A DNA stretch of 64,000 bases from Anaspis maculata (taxonomy: Eukaryota > Arthropoda > Insecta > Coleoptera > Scraptiidae). Positions within the stretch are counted from its first letter, which is position 1. Each line of letters opens with the position of its first letter. The translations under genes and the position numbers were made by a program. The DNA is taken from positions 12,238,892-12,302,891 of the forward strand of contig OX421964.1 of NCBI GenBank assembly GCA_949128115.1, in the 5' to 3' direction. The notes under the pieces were generated by a model that saw only the letters and a program-made list of their open reading frames with translations, had not been told where the DNA came from and made no database searches. Below, piece by piece: positions 22,651-33,060 of this stretch.

Positions 22651-23640
22651 ATGGCTAAAATCCCGTGGCGATTGTGCATAATTCGTAGAGAGAGAAATAC
22701 GCACCTCTTTTACTTCCCTCAGGATGAATCAAGGTTAGTAAAAATTTGTATTTTACAATGTCTCATACTCGGTCTCATAATATGATGGTATCTCTTTGTT
22801 TTAACTTTTCCCACTTACTGATACGTATTGTTAACTTTTAGATGAGGGCAATGGTTCCAAAATATGGGGATCAATTTTCCTCCGACCACTGTATTTTGAG
22901 CCATCATAGTTCACCAACGAACCAGGCAGCGGCTGAATAGGCCGGAATGCCGTTCCTACACTTTTTCCGTATGAGCCAGTGGTAAGTCATTATAGAAACA
23001 ACATTCAGCAAAACAAAACTTGCTCATACTGTCAGTATGACCCCAATCTGATTTCATTTTTAGATTGGAGTCGTAGAAGTCGAGCCTCCACGGATTGCTA
23101 AAGAGCCGGTTCCATGGCAGTCAGCCGCCAGGAGCGAAGTCAAAGTGGGCAACTGCAACAGTCACTACAGGGCACGAGGAGGAATCACTGGATTACGGGG
23201 CTCCACCCCCCCAGTAGAGGTAAAGTTGATTTGCTTGAATACAAAAGTACAACTAGTCGACAGTCGAAGTATTTTCTTCTTTCGCATAAGGCATTATCTG
23301 CTAACATTCCTGAGTAAATATGCGTAAATATAAATAAAATACAGCATAAATTTCCCATGCAAATGATAAACATATCATAAAGTTACCTGATGCTGTGGTT
23401 TGTGTAAATATTTTTAGCTAGGTATATCATTTTCTAATCTGATTCAAGCGTAATTAATCGGCTTTGATTTCCACAATTTAGGACCACTACTGCAGCGGAG
23501 CCCTTGAACTGTCGCCCTCGACTTCCACAACTGAATACAACTAGTGCAACAGAGCCCTTACGTTGTCGTCTTCGATTTCTACAATACAAGACAACCACTG
23601 CAGCAGAATCCTCGTCCTTTAATTCGACCATAGCATAATT
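22651..23640 (+). pseudogene. possible decayed THAP-domain gene, up to four exon-like pieces
   Basis: Exon-like piece 1 (22651-22733) starts at an ATG with an A at -3 and ends at a GTTAGT donor; it reads a basic stretch then HLFYFPQDESR, reminiscent of the FPxD segment of THAP domains. Piece 2 (about 22842-22980) follows a pyrimidine-rich acceptor and includes RQWFQNMG in one frame and NAVPTLFPYEPV in another; AVPTIF-like motifs close THAP domains. Piece 3 (about 23062-23220) is open (IGVVEVEPPRIAKEPVP) and ends at GTAAAG. Piece 4 (from 23482) is an 18-codon tandem repeat. Piece 2 needs at least one frameshift or an unseen splice, so I call it decayed. The classic zinc-binding cysteines are not clear. 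Confidence 0.35.
23482..23640 (+). repeat. 54-bp open tandem repeat, about 2.5 copies
   Basis: The unit of 18 codons reads TTTAAEPLNCRPRLPQLN, then TTSATEPLRCRLRFLQYK, then a partial copy, and ends at TAA. It follows a CACAATTTAG acceptor-like site. Keeping the unit at a multiple of three with no stops is compatible with coding. The phase does not join cleanly to the preceding exon-like piece. Confidence 0.4.
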
Positions 23641-24490
23641 TTTGTTACATGGTCAAAAGCAACACATCTCATTTTAGTGATGATTTCCTAGAGCTGAACG
23701 TTCATTATCATTATCATCAATTGGACCTCTATTCCAGTAGTAGGTGTTTTAATGACATGTGTGATATTTGACTTAATAGGTGTTTATCTCGAAAATGTTT
23801 GGAAATTCTATGAAAGTATTTTACTATTTTGTACATACCTACTTTTAATTTTGCATAATTAGTAATTAATTATTATACGTTATTCTTGTTACTACTAAAT
23901 AAGTTACAAAAACTAAAGTAAAAACATGGTGTACAATAGGCCAAACCTGTGGGCCAAACTCAGACCACGAAATAGATTTTCGGATTTTCCGTAGGCATTT
24001 GTGAAAAATAGTTTCCGATTAAATAGTCATTAATAACATAACATTTTGCCTTCTTGTCTTTCAATGCGGCCATAGTTGAGGGTTTTATCAAAATCAACTC
24101 GATTGTAATAATGTATTAAAATTGTCCTGTTTTTCACTTCTTGATGTCTTCGGCTCTTGTGATATTTTTAATTTTTTTTCAAGTGGTTTTTTGAAGTGTT
24201 GATTTTTCTTTTCTAAAAAACCAGTTGAATAAATTTTAAAAAATTATTATGATTGCCGAAATGCGTCAAGAAGTGAAAAAATGGATAATTTTAATTATTA
24301 TTTTGAATATTGAGGTACTTCACATTTCAAAGTTTCGCGGGTTTTTGATTGCTGGCGCCATCTCTGGAAGAGTTCAAGCAACTTTGCGGGGGGTGCGAGG
24401 CAAGGGGATCTGTCGGAAGCCGTTTAACATTGCAGATGCGCATCTGGGTCATCTGTGGTCAACAGGTAACGAATTTTCCGAGATATGCCC
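23641..24490. other. unassigned A/T-rich sequence
   Basis: No recognisable gene or element is seen. The strand-specific ORF near 24.25-24.69 kb has no family resemblance. Confidence 0.35.
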
Positions 24491-24495
24491 CCTTA

Positions 24496-24902
24496 AAATG
24501 AGGCGAAACTTTTGGGGTGGACCACTTCATGTGTTGACCTGTTTATTACTCCATTTGAAAATAGCATTATCGATTTATTGCTGGATTCATAATCGCAAAA
24601 GCTCGAAAGCAACTTCGCGAACAATCCATCACCCTCGATCGGCTCCTCCGCCAATTGTACAGATTTGTAGCTTATCCCTGGATTGAACTCTCCGGCGAAC
24701 ATCGCACCAATTTCCTAGGTAAACGAGAGCAAAATAGAAAAAATAAAACCAAAGCAAATTATGGAAATGATTTCTCACCACTTCGTATTTGCCATCAGCT
24801 TCTTCGATAAACCGGCAGCCCGCAGTGAAAGGCCCTTTTACTCGTGCACATTTTGAGGCATAAATCAGATCCCGGCAATAGGCAGTCACACAAAAATGGC
24901 TT
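24496..24902 (-). CDS. possible two-exon gene fragment of unknown family
   Basis: On the reverse strand, a segment behind a TTTACGATGCAG acceptor (24902 down to 24779) reads YCRDLIYASKCARVKGPF and CRFIEEADGKYEV and ends at a GTGAGA donor. A 64-base GT...AG intron (24778-24715) with a T-rich end follows. The second segment continues in the same frame (EIGAMFAGEFNPGISYKSVQ, EEPIEGDGLFAKLL) to a stop at about 24493. The phase is kept across the intron, which favours real coding history. No upstream exon or start codon could be assigned and I do not recognise the family. The last 30 codons look non-coding, so the true exon may end earlier. Confidence 0.35.
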
Positions 24903-25255
24903 CTGCATCGTAAATTAGAACGTCCGGAATAAATCATCGGTACGCGCGTTCTGTAATCACTTCTTGGGCAATTTTAAAGAATTGAGTACCTACCAACACC
25001 GAGCGTACTACAGGTGTTTCCCCATTGAATTATGGCCGTCCATTTCTATGTTTACTATGTACCTAATAAAGTATCGTCCGATTTTATCTTTTAACTGCCT
25101 ACTTTGTTATACTTATTGGCGCTGTCATTCTTGCTGATTTTTTTTGTTTTGCTTTCACCGCGGAAACCTGGCTGAACCTCTGGCCAAAGAAATCCACGTT
25201 CAAATATACTTAGGTATTTTGGAATACCAAGGAGATTGAAAAGTTTGCATGCAGG
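24903..25255. other. unassigned sequence
   Basis: No supported feature is seen. It may contain upstream exons of the 24.5-24.9 kb fragment, but none is evident. Confidence 0.3.
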
Positions 25256-26900
25256 TGAAAAATGTCCTCGGAATCGTAAAGCTTGTGTAGATTTAGTCAG
25301 AAACGATGTGTCACTTGCCATTTTCGAAAAAAAAAGTGAAAAATTTGACAGCTGCGTCACTTTTTTCAAGTTGTCAAAAAAATGAGAAAGTGAGCCATTT
25401 TTATGCCGTTTTTCAGCCAGTAGGGGTATGGTTTTTACCGAAGTAAACACAAGCGGAAAGTTTCTGGCACCGATTTTATTGTCAGCTGCTATATGAAAAA
25501 CTCAAATTTTGACAGCTGTTCACTTTTTCAAGATTGTCAAAACTTTGAGAAAGTATGCCTTTCTTTTAAAAAAGACAAATGGGTGGCGTTTTTCACTGAA
25601 GCGAGCACTAACATAACTGGCACCGACTAAATCGTCAGCTGCTATATTTCATAAAATGTCAAATTCTGACAGCTGTTTCTTTTTCAAAATGATCAAATTT
25701 CAGAAAATAAGTATGCTTTTTTGAACAGGGCAAGTGGGGTATCGTTTCTCTTAAAGCGAACACGAGTGAAACCTTTCTGATATCTATTTTATCATCAGCT
25801 GCTTTATTTAGGAGAATGTCAAATTGTGACAACTGCTGCTTCCCAAATTGTCAAAGAGGAAGTATACTTTTTTTTGAAATTGCAAGTGGGATATTTTTGT
25901 TAATGTTGTACGAACACAACGAAAGCATTTCTGGCATCGATCCTATTGTCAGCTGCTATATAATTTTTTTTGGCAGCTGTTCACTTTTTCAAGGTTGTCA
26001 ACTTTGAGGAAGCATGCCTTTTTTGAAAAAGGCAAATCGGTAGCGTTCAAGACTTAAGCGAACACAAGCGAAACGTCAAGATTTCATCGTAAACTGCTAT
26101 CTTTAAAAATAGTCAAAATCCATACAGCTGCGTTATTTTTAAAAATTGTCAAAAATTTGAGATATTTCTATTCCGAAAACGGCAAGTCGTATACCGTTTT
26201 CTATTCAAGCGAACACGAGCAAAACTTTGTCAGTTTTATAGTGGACTGATATATTTTGGAAATGTTGAATTCTGACAACTGTGTCACTCTTTCAAGATTG
26301 TCAGAACTTTGAGAAAGTATGCATTTAAAAAAAAACGGCTCACGTTTTCTACTGAATCAAGCATGAGTAAAAGATTTCTGGCATTGATTTTATTGTCAGC
26401 TGCTATATTTTAGAAAATGTCAAACTCTGACGACTGTAACTTTTTCAAAATTGTCAAATTTGAGAAAATATATATATATATATATTTTTATAAAACAGCG
26501 AGTGGTGTACCGTGTTTTAGTTGAACCAACATAGACAAAACTTTTCTGGCATCGATTTTATTGTCCAGCAGTTGCTGTATGAGAAAGTCAAATTTTGACA
26601 AATACGTTAATTTTTCAAGATTGTCAAAACTTTGAAAAAGCATGCCTTTTTTGAAAAAGGCAAATCGGTAGCGTTTTCTAATTCAGTGAACACAAGCAAA
26701 ACGTTCCCATCATCGATTCCATTGCCAGCTGTTTTTTTGTTTGAAATTGTCAAAAATCTTACAGCTGCGTCATCATTCAAAAAATGTCAAAAATTTGAGA
26801 GCATTCATATTTTGAAAACGGCAAGTGGGGTATCGTTTTTGACTAAGGCGAACCCAAGCAAAACGTTTCTGGCATCGGTTTTGTTGTCAAAAACACGAGC
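25256..26900. repeat. satellite-like tandem array, unit about 155 bp, about 10-11 copies
   Basis: Each unit has TTTCTGGCACCGATTTTATT, TGTCAGCTGCTATA, a second TGACAGCTGT, CTTTTTCAAGATTGTCAAAA, GAGAAAGTATGCCTTTTTT and AAGCGAACACAAGC. The TCAGCTGCTATA block recurs near 25483, 25637, 25797, 25950, 26092 (mutated), 26247 (mutated), 26397, 26562 (mutated) and 26727 (truncated). Two CAGCTG palindromes per unit are often conserved. Divergence between units is moderate. Confidence 0.85.
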
Positions 26901-27653
26901 TGCCTTCGGCTCATATACAAAACTCATTTCACAAGTGAAATCACACTTTGCCGCTGTATAACGAGGAACACGAGTTGTTCCAACCGCATCTAGTTGTGGT
27001 CCACGTATAGCCTCACAATTCAAATTGAGTAATATCCACCTATTGCAGCACAAGCTGTGCATTATACCATTATAAACTTTTATGTTCCCTTCGAGATCCA
27101 GCTTGAGTAAGATGTATAACCACACGAGATTGCGTGCCATCACTTCGACAATAATTAAAGTACCTATGCCATTCCTCTCGTTACCATCATCGCGGGTGGA
27201 ATGGTTAACACAACAATTGCACGGAACCCGTGGAAGAAAACGTATATACGTAGATACGAGTACGCATCTCCTTCTAGGGCTCTCATTGTCAGTTCTCACG
27301 TTCCACATAAATAATTGCCGATTAAATCCTTTATATTTATTTATCAATTTGCTATCGGCGCATGCGGTAAACGATGTAGTAAGTGCAGTCTTCTCGGTTC
27401 TTCTCTGGATAATGAAGAGTTCTGATGCACTGCTCACCATCACGGTAGGAAATTATGCATACACGTTTTGATAACAACTAACGCGTCGGTTTTACCGCGG
27501 CATCAATCTCTGCCATCCGTCGGAAGGTCGGAAAACGTGGCCAATATTTTTCAAATGTGATTTCCTCTCCAACACCTGAATGGATAGGCAAACCAGTGAC
27601 GGTAGCAATTGTTTCACATTTTCCGAATTATTTTCAATTTGTCTGCATTCAGG
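26901..27653. other. unassigned sequence
   Basis: A 212-codon reverse-strand ORF (26805-27443) overlaps the end of the satellite and matches nothing known, so I do not call a gene. Confidence 0.35.
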
Positions 27654-27990
27654 CTAGCTTGGCCGATGTTCTTTTTGGCAAATTATAGGGTTCTTGGACC
27701 AACGTGAATCAAGAAGAAGCTGCATGCGATGCAGTGAAGTGTGTTCTTGTAAGACACAATGACAGAATTTGATCTCTATCCGATAAAGAAACTCGTTCCT
27801 CGACTTCAATGTAGCAAATTTCAAGCATCGAACTGCTTGACAGCGCATCAGGAACAATGTTATGCTTTCTTTTTTGGTGTACAAGATCAAATGAAAACGA
27901 CTGCAAACAAACGACCCAGCGGGCTTTGGCCTTTTGATTTTGAATCACTGCAAAAAAGAATCTTGATTTGTGATGAGATAACTACTCGTT
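27654..27990 (-). pseudogene. Ty3/gypsy relic A: RNase H end of pol
   Basis: The reverse strand reads QNQKAKARWVVCLQSFSFDL followed by KHNIVPDALS, the diagnostic end of the gypsy RNase H domain (xRWxxxLqxydf ... NvvaDALSR). Upstream codons contain stops. No LTR, protease or integrase is found nearby. The same segment recurs in relic B at 32.64 kb. Confidence 0.7.
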
Positions 27991-28079
27991 CTCTGTAACT
28001 ATGCAATCCAGCTCGGCTGAAGATCTCGAAAAAAATTATTATGACTGTTTCTTCCAATCAACAAATCACCTACTTCACA

Positions 28080-30960
28080 ATTAATCGAACTAATTAATGA
28101 ACTACAGAGCTTATGAACTGGATGAGTTACTAGCTGAAAGAAAGTAAGTTGTTGAAATGACGAACGAGCTACCGAACTAATCACGTGAGAACTAACGAAC
28201 TAACGAGCTTCAAAACTACCGAACTGACAAATTGACCAGCTAACAACGTTGAATATTGAAAAGCTAATCAGACGGCTTTTCAAGGAGCAACGAGCTCATC
28301 AAGCAACTCAATTGAATAAGTAGCGATGAGCTGATGAACTGACGTATTAAATGAAATTTAAAACCTACCAAACGAGCTATAGAACTGACGAACCGAGTGA
28401 GCAGATAACTAGCTTGTGAAGAAGTTAATTCACTGAACTAACTAATGAATGAGCTGCCAAATTCTAACATGCTTATTGACAATAGATTGATGAAATAACA
28501 AGCTACTTCTTAACAAGTTGATGAGTCAACTGATGAGCTACCGAGCTAATGAACAAACAAGCTAAAAAACAGAATAATAACGTGCTACCACTGAAGACAA
28601 AGTTAGCTGACAAAATAACTAAAAGATAGAATAATAAAGAGCTAACGAAATGATGAATTGAGTAAATAGCTTGTGAACAATCAGATCCATTGAACTGCTG
28701 AATGGTGATGGAATTGCAAAAAATGAGTATGCAACCTACTCATTCACTCAGTTCACACAAAAGATAGTGAACTGACAAGATTACGAAGGAGCTTATGAAC
28801 TAGTATTGGATATAGCTGACGAATTGATAGACTCAACTAAATTTTGGAACTAACGGAAGAGCTAACGAAACGATGAATCGAGTAACTAGCTTGTGAACAG
28901 TCAGATCTAGTGAAGTGCTGAATGTTGATGGAATTGCAAATGAGCAAGCCGCCTGACGAATCAACAAGTTAATTGATGAGCTACCGAGCTGACAATCTGA
29001 ATGAATTACCGGTTGAAAAGATAGTGAGCTGACAAAATTACGAACGAGCTAATGAACTAGACATGAATAGAGCTGACGAACTGACAAACTCAACGAAAGA
29101 AAACTAACGGAAGAGCTAACAAAATGATGAATTAAGTAACCAGTTTGTGAACAGTCAGATCTACTAAACTGCTGAATGCTAATGGAGTTGTAAATGAGCA
29201 AGGTACTTGACGAACTAACGAGCTAACTGATGAGCTATCGAGCTGACATATTGAATTTTTCACCAGTTGAAGAGAAAGTAAGCTGACAAAATCTACGAAT
29301 GAGCTAATTAACTAGACACGAACAAAGCTGATTAACTGACGAACTCAACGTTTGAAAACTCAACAAAAAAGTTGACGAACTGATGAATGCTGATGAAATT
29401 GCAAATGAGCGAGCTACTTAAGAGTTAACGAGCTAATCCACGAGCTATCGAGCTGACAAACTGAATATGTTACCAGCTGATGCATTAAAGAACTCAATAA
29501 AACTTGAAAACTAATGAAATAGCTAATGAACTGATTGACTAAGTAACTAGCTTGTGTAAAAACTAAACCACGGAAGTAACGAATTAGTGAGCTGCATAAT
29601 GATAAAACAAGCTAATAGAACTATGAATCATCAAGTTACTTGAGGAGTTAACAGGCCAATTACTGAGCTAATGAGATGACGAATCAAAGATTTTACCAGC
29701 TAAAAAAAAAGTGAATTGGAGAAATAACGGAAGGGGTGATAAACGGATCACAAAAAATTGACGAACTAACAAGCTGAAGAATATCGAGTTTCATCAACTA
29801 GCTTGGTTAGTATCTGCCAAAATAACTAACCGCGTATCCAGTGAGTTTAAGAACTAAGAACTGAATGAGCTGGAGAACTGAATGAGCTGGAGAACTGAAT
29901 GAGCTGGAGAACTGAATGAGCTGGAGAACTGAATGATCTATGAACTTGATAATGTATCATAATGAATGAGCTAAGGAACCGATTAACTCAACAAGCTAAC
30001 AAATAAAAAGGTTACAAGCCACTTTTTCACAAAACAAACGAGCAAACCAAGCGATTCAATAAAATAGATATTGAATAAGTTGAAGATCGATTGAAGTATC
30101 GAGCTTCCAAAGTAACGATCTACCGAGCTAACATACTGACTAGCTGACGAATTGGATATTTTCCAAGCTTACAGGAAAGCAAGCTTACAAAATAATGACT
30201 GTGTTAGTGGACTTATGACGAAACGCTGACAGGTTGGCAAATACTTATATGCTGATAATTAGCGAACTAAAAAACTTCAGAATTGAACTTCAAGTAGTTC
30301 ACTTAACACCAATCACTTAACTTTACCGCAAACGAGCTAACGATGCACTGAATTACAAACGACTTGACGAACTGACAAGCTAATGAACTGTTCTTAGTTA
30401 CAATGGAACTTCACAAACGAGCTAACTCAGCTAACAAATGATGAACTATGTAACAATCTCGAAAATGACCCACTAAGCTAACGAGCGGAGTAGCTGATCA
30501 TGTGATGAGCTAAACTCTGACAAGCTGAAGAGATTACGGAAGAATGAATAAACGAGCTAAGGGTCTAGTGATCTCACGAGCTAACTAGTGAACTTGGGAG
30601 CTCACAAGCTGAATTCCAATGAACTGTTAAGCTAAACTCAGCAGCTTGGTTGGTTAGCTAGCAAACTAGCTACCGTATTATCGAACAAAAAAGCAAGTAA
30701 TCCAACGAACTAACGGCTAATGAGCTTACCGAATTTACCGAAACTTCAAAACTTCAACAAATAAGCTGACGAATTAATCGAGTAATCAGCTTGTAGATGA
30801 ACGAGCTAACGAACTCTTTGGGTAACGAACTAACTAGAACTTATTGAATGATGGAGTAGTCAGCTATAATTTGCGAACTGTAACAAGGTAATTGAAAAAA
30901 TAACAAGCTAACTGATGAAATAACAAGCTAATTAATAAACTAAATGACCTGATTGATGAC
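28080..30960. repeat. 3-kb minisatellite of GAACTAACGAGCTAAC-type units
   Basis: Hundreds of degenerate 7-8 base half-units (GAACTGAC, GAGCTAAC, GAGCTACC) joined into about 16-base units. Longer periods are visible: blocks starting with GCTAACGAAAYGATGAAT and AACAGTCAGATC recur near 28640, 28862 and 29113. Near 29868-29930 a 20-base unit (GAATGAGCTGGAGAACT) is repeated almost exactly. Stop codons are frequent, so it is non-coding. Confidence 0.85.
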
Positions 30961-31639
30961 CTGGCAGACAAACGCTTGTTTTGAGCTGGTTAGATCTCGT
31001 CAGTGATATGAAAAAATCAAACTTTGAAGAGGTGTTTTAGAATTTTTTAGAAAACAACTTGGGAGGCTGTCGTGTGCTTACGCCATGAATTCTGAGACAA
31101 GTTTTGCTTTTATCAAAATCTGTGTGTTTTTTTAAGAACGGTATAGTCTCACCAATGTCAATAGAAAACTTGAAAAGAAGCGTTCTACCGAGATGAGTAG
31201 GAGAACTCTCAATCTCTTCTGAAGATTCTAGGGGAAGCTCTATTGTTCGGGTTTAGTGTAACTCATCGACACCAAACTTATCGACAGGATAACTTGCCAA
31301 CAACGAACTCATCGACAAGACAACTCACCGACAACACAGCTCACCGACAAGACAACTCACCGACCAGGCAACTCGTCGACAGGACAACTCGTAACAAGAC
31401 AACTCACCGACAAGACAACTCACCGACAAGACAACTCACCGACAAGACAATTCGCCGACAGGACAACTCACCGACAAGCCAACTCACCGACAGGACAACT
31501 CGCTGACAGGACAATAATTCATCGACAGGATAAGTTGCCGACACTCAATTCATCGCCAGGATAACCTGCCGGCGACACCCTACTCATCGACAGGACAACT
31601 AGAAAAACTTGTCGACAGCACCTGACCCTGTCCCTTTTT

Positions 31640-31670
31640 TTTTCGAATCAAAGAACTCAATTGCCTGACT
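31640..31670. repeat. 31-bp direct repeat flanking the SINE (left)
   Basis: Identical to 31873-31903. It is unusually long for a LINE-mediated target duplication but otherwise in the right place. Confidence 0.75.
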
Positions 31671-31872
31671 CGAGGAGCTTGTGGTGTGGTGGTCAGCGCG
31701 TTCGACTATCACACCAGAGGTCGTGGGTTCAAGTCCCACTGTGGGCGCTCGGATTTTAGTCTCGGAATCAAACAAATAACTATTGATAGATGCAAGGCGC
31801 AAGTGTGTCTCATAGTACGAACGATGGTGCCGACCCCATGCGATTTTACACGGCTTTACTATGTCCAAATTG
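31671..31872 (+). mobile_element. tRNA-derived SINE
   Basis: The head (about 31674-31749) resembles a tRNA. It has an A-box region GGTGTGGTGGTCAGCGCG, a B box GGTTCAAGTCC at 31726-31736, and end halves GAGC and GCTC that pair. The would-be anticodon loop CTATCAC is close to that of tRNA-Asp. About 120 bases of unrelated tail follow, ending in GTCCAAATTG. Identical 31-bp repeats flank it. A second, tail-only relative lies immediately downstream (about 31904-31985, sharing TACACGACTTTAATATGTCC). Confidence 0.75.
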
Positions 31873-31903
31873 TTTTCGAATCAAAGAACTCAATTGCCTG
31901 ACT
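31873..31903. repeat. 31-bp direct repeat flanking the SINE (right)
   Basis: Identical to 31640-31670. Confidence 0.75.
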
Positions 31904-32639
31904 TGATCTGACCGCGTCTACGAAAAAAACAACTGGGACCTGACGAGGTCCATGTACACGACTTTAATATGTCCAAGCTGTTTTTGAGGCAATTCACCTT
32001 TCACTTTGTGTTCAAGGAATGCCACCTGGCAGAGTTCTATTATGGACTCAGACATACCAAATCAGCTTTCTAGCCAAATTTGCACCCCGTGTAGGGTGGC
32101 GCGGGGGTCTCTGAAAGTTGGAGGTGCAAGAGTTTTTCAAACCATGCTACAATATTTTAATCATTTTCGTAAGTTGTTAAGTGTTATTGTACAAGTTCTC
32201 TTGTTGATGAATTGTCCTGTTGTTTGTTCTGTTGATGAGTCGTCCTGTCGATAAATTCTCCTGTCGATAAATTCTCCTGTCGGCGAGTTGTCTTGTCGGT
32301 GAGTTGTCTTTTTGGTGAGTTGTCTTGTCGGCGAGTTGCCTTGTCGGTGAGTTGTCTTGTCGGCAAGTTGTCCTGTGGGCAAGTTATCTTGTCGGTGAGT
32401 TGTCTTGTCGGCAAGTTGTCTTGTCAGTGAGTTGTCTTGTCGGTGAGTTGTCTTGTCGATGAGTTGGGTGGCGGCAAGTTATCCCGTCGATGAGCTGGGT
32501 GTCGACTAGTTGTCCGACTCACCTACTGTTCATCTAACAGCTGTATTCACTTTCATCGACTGTGATTTTTCGAAAGCTTTTAGTTGTTCAAAATGACATT
32601 TTGACTGCATTTGGCAGATTCTATACGTTTTGAAGATGA

Positions 32640-33060
32640 GTTTCACTATACGTTCTCTTCCTGGACTTCAACAAAGCCAGTTTCAAGTATTGGACGACGC
32701 GACGTTGCTTCAGGGACAATATTGTCATTCCCTTGTTCGTGTAATCGTACAAGATCAAATGAAAACTTTAGTCAAGGGTTCGATACTACCAAGATGTCAT
32801 CTAGGTAATAGAATACCCGTGCGGCTAGATTTCAAAGCCTGAAATGATATCCAGCAGTCGCTCTTGTGTTTGAGCTGAATTCCTTAAACCGAACGGCATT
32901 GCACAAATCTGATACATTCCTCTTCCGGAATATTGAAAGCAGTTTTCTCTTTTGATTCTTTTTCCAAATCAACCTGCTTAAAAACGCTTCGCAGATCCAG
33001 CCAAGAGATGAACTTGGTATATCCTCCAGGTGGTCAAGAATTTGAGCCACTCACGGCAAA
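32640..33060 (-). pseudogene. Ty3/gypsy relic B: RT fused to RNase H end
   Basis: The reverse strand shows gypsy RT motifs in shifting frames: LDLRSVFKQVDLEK and KTAF, then MPFGLRNSAQTQERLLD, then the catalytic YYLDDILVVSNP near 32785-32825 (motif C intact). It then jumps to the RNase H end (GNDNIVPEATSRR), homologous to relic A. So about 250 residues between the RT active site and the RNase H end have been deleted, and several stops and frameshifts are present. It is inactive. Confidence 0.75.

Larger units (their letters stand above)
31260..32511. mobile_element. second FB-like element, 16-bp tandem inverted repeats around a SINE
   Basis: The left end (31260-31610) is an array of GACAAGACAACTCACC-type 16-mers. 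The right end (about 32185-32511) is the inverse (GTCGGTGAGTTGTCTT). The first 60 bases of the two ends align well (CGACACC ... ATAACTTGCC ... AACTCATCGACAAGACAAC). The 16-base unit is related to the GTGCGACGAATTGTCC unit of the element at 19.1 kb. I could not find a target duplication, so the exact ends are uncertain. The loop holds a SINE and about 180 bases of unknown sequence. Confidence 0.7.

Noticed and set aside
26805..27443. 212-codon reverse-strand ORF
   Set aside because: It overlaps the end of the 155-bp satellite, has no recognisable motif and lacks a supporting context.
31243..31506. Repetitive 87-codon ORF (RQDNSPT repeats)
   Set aside because: It is a translation of the 16-bp inverted-repeat array; stops are absent only because of the unit sequence.
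31674..31749. A functional tRNA gene
   Set aside because: The cloverleaf is imperfect, it is followed by a SINE tail and flanked by direct repeats, so it is a SINE head.
28080..32511. CRISPR-like regular repeats
   Set aside because: Units are contiguous and degenerate without unique spacers, and the genome is eukaryotic.
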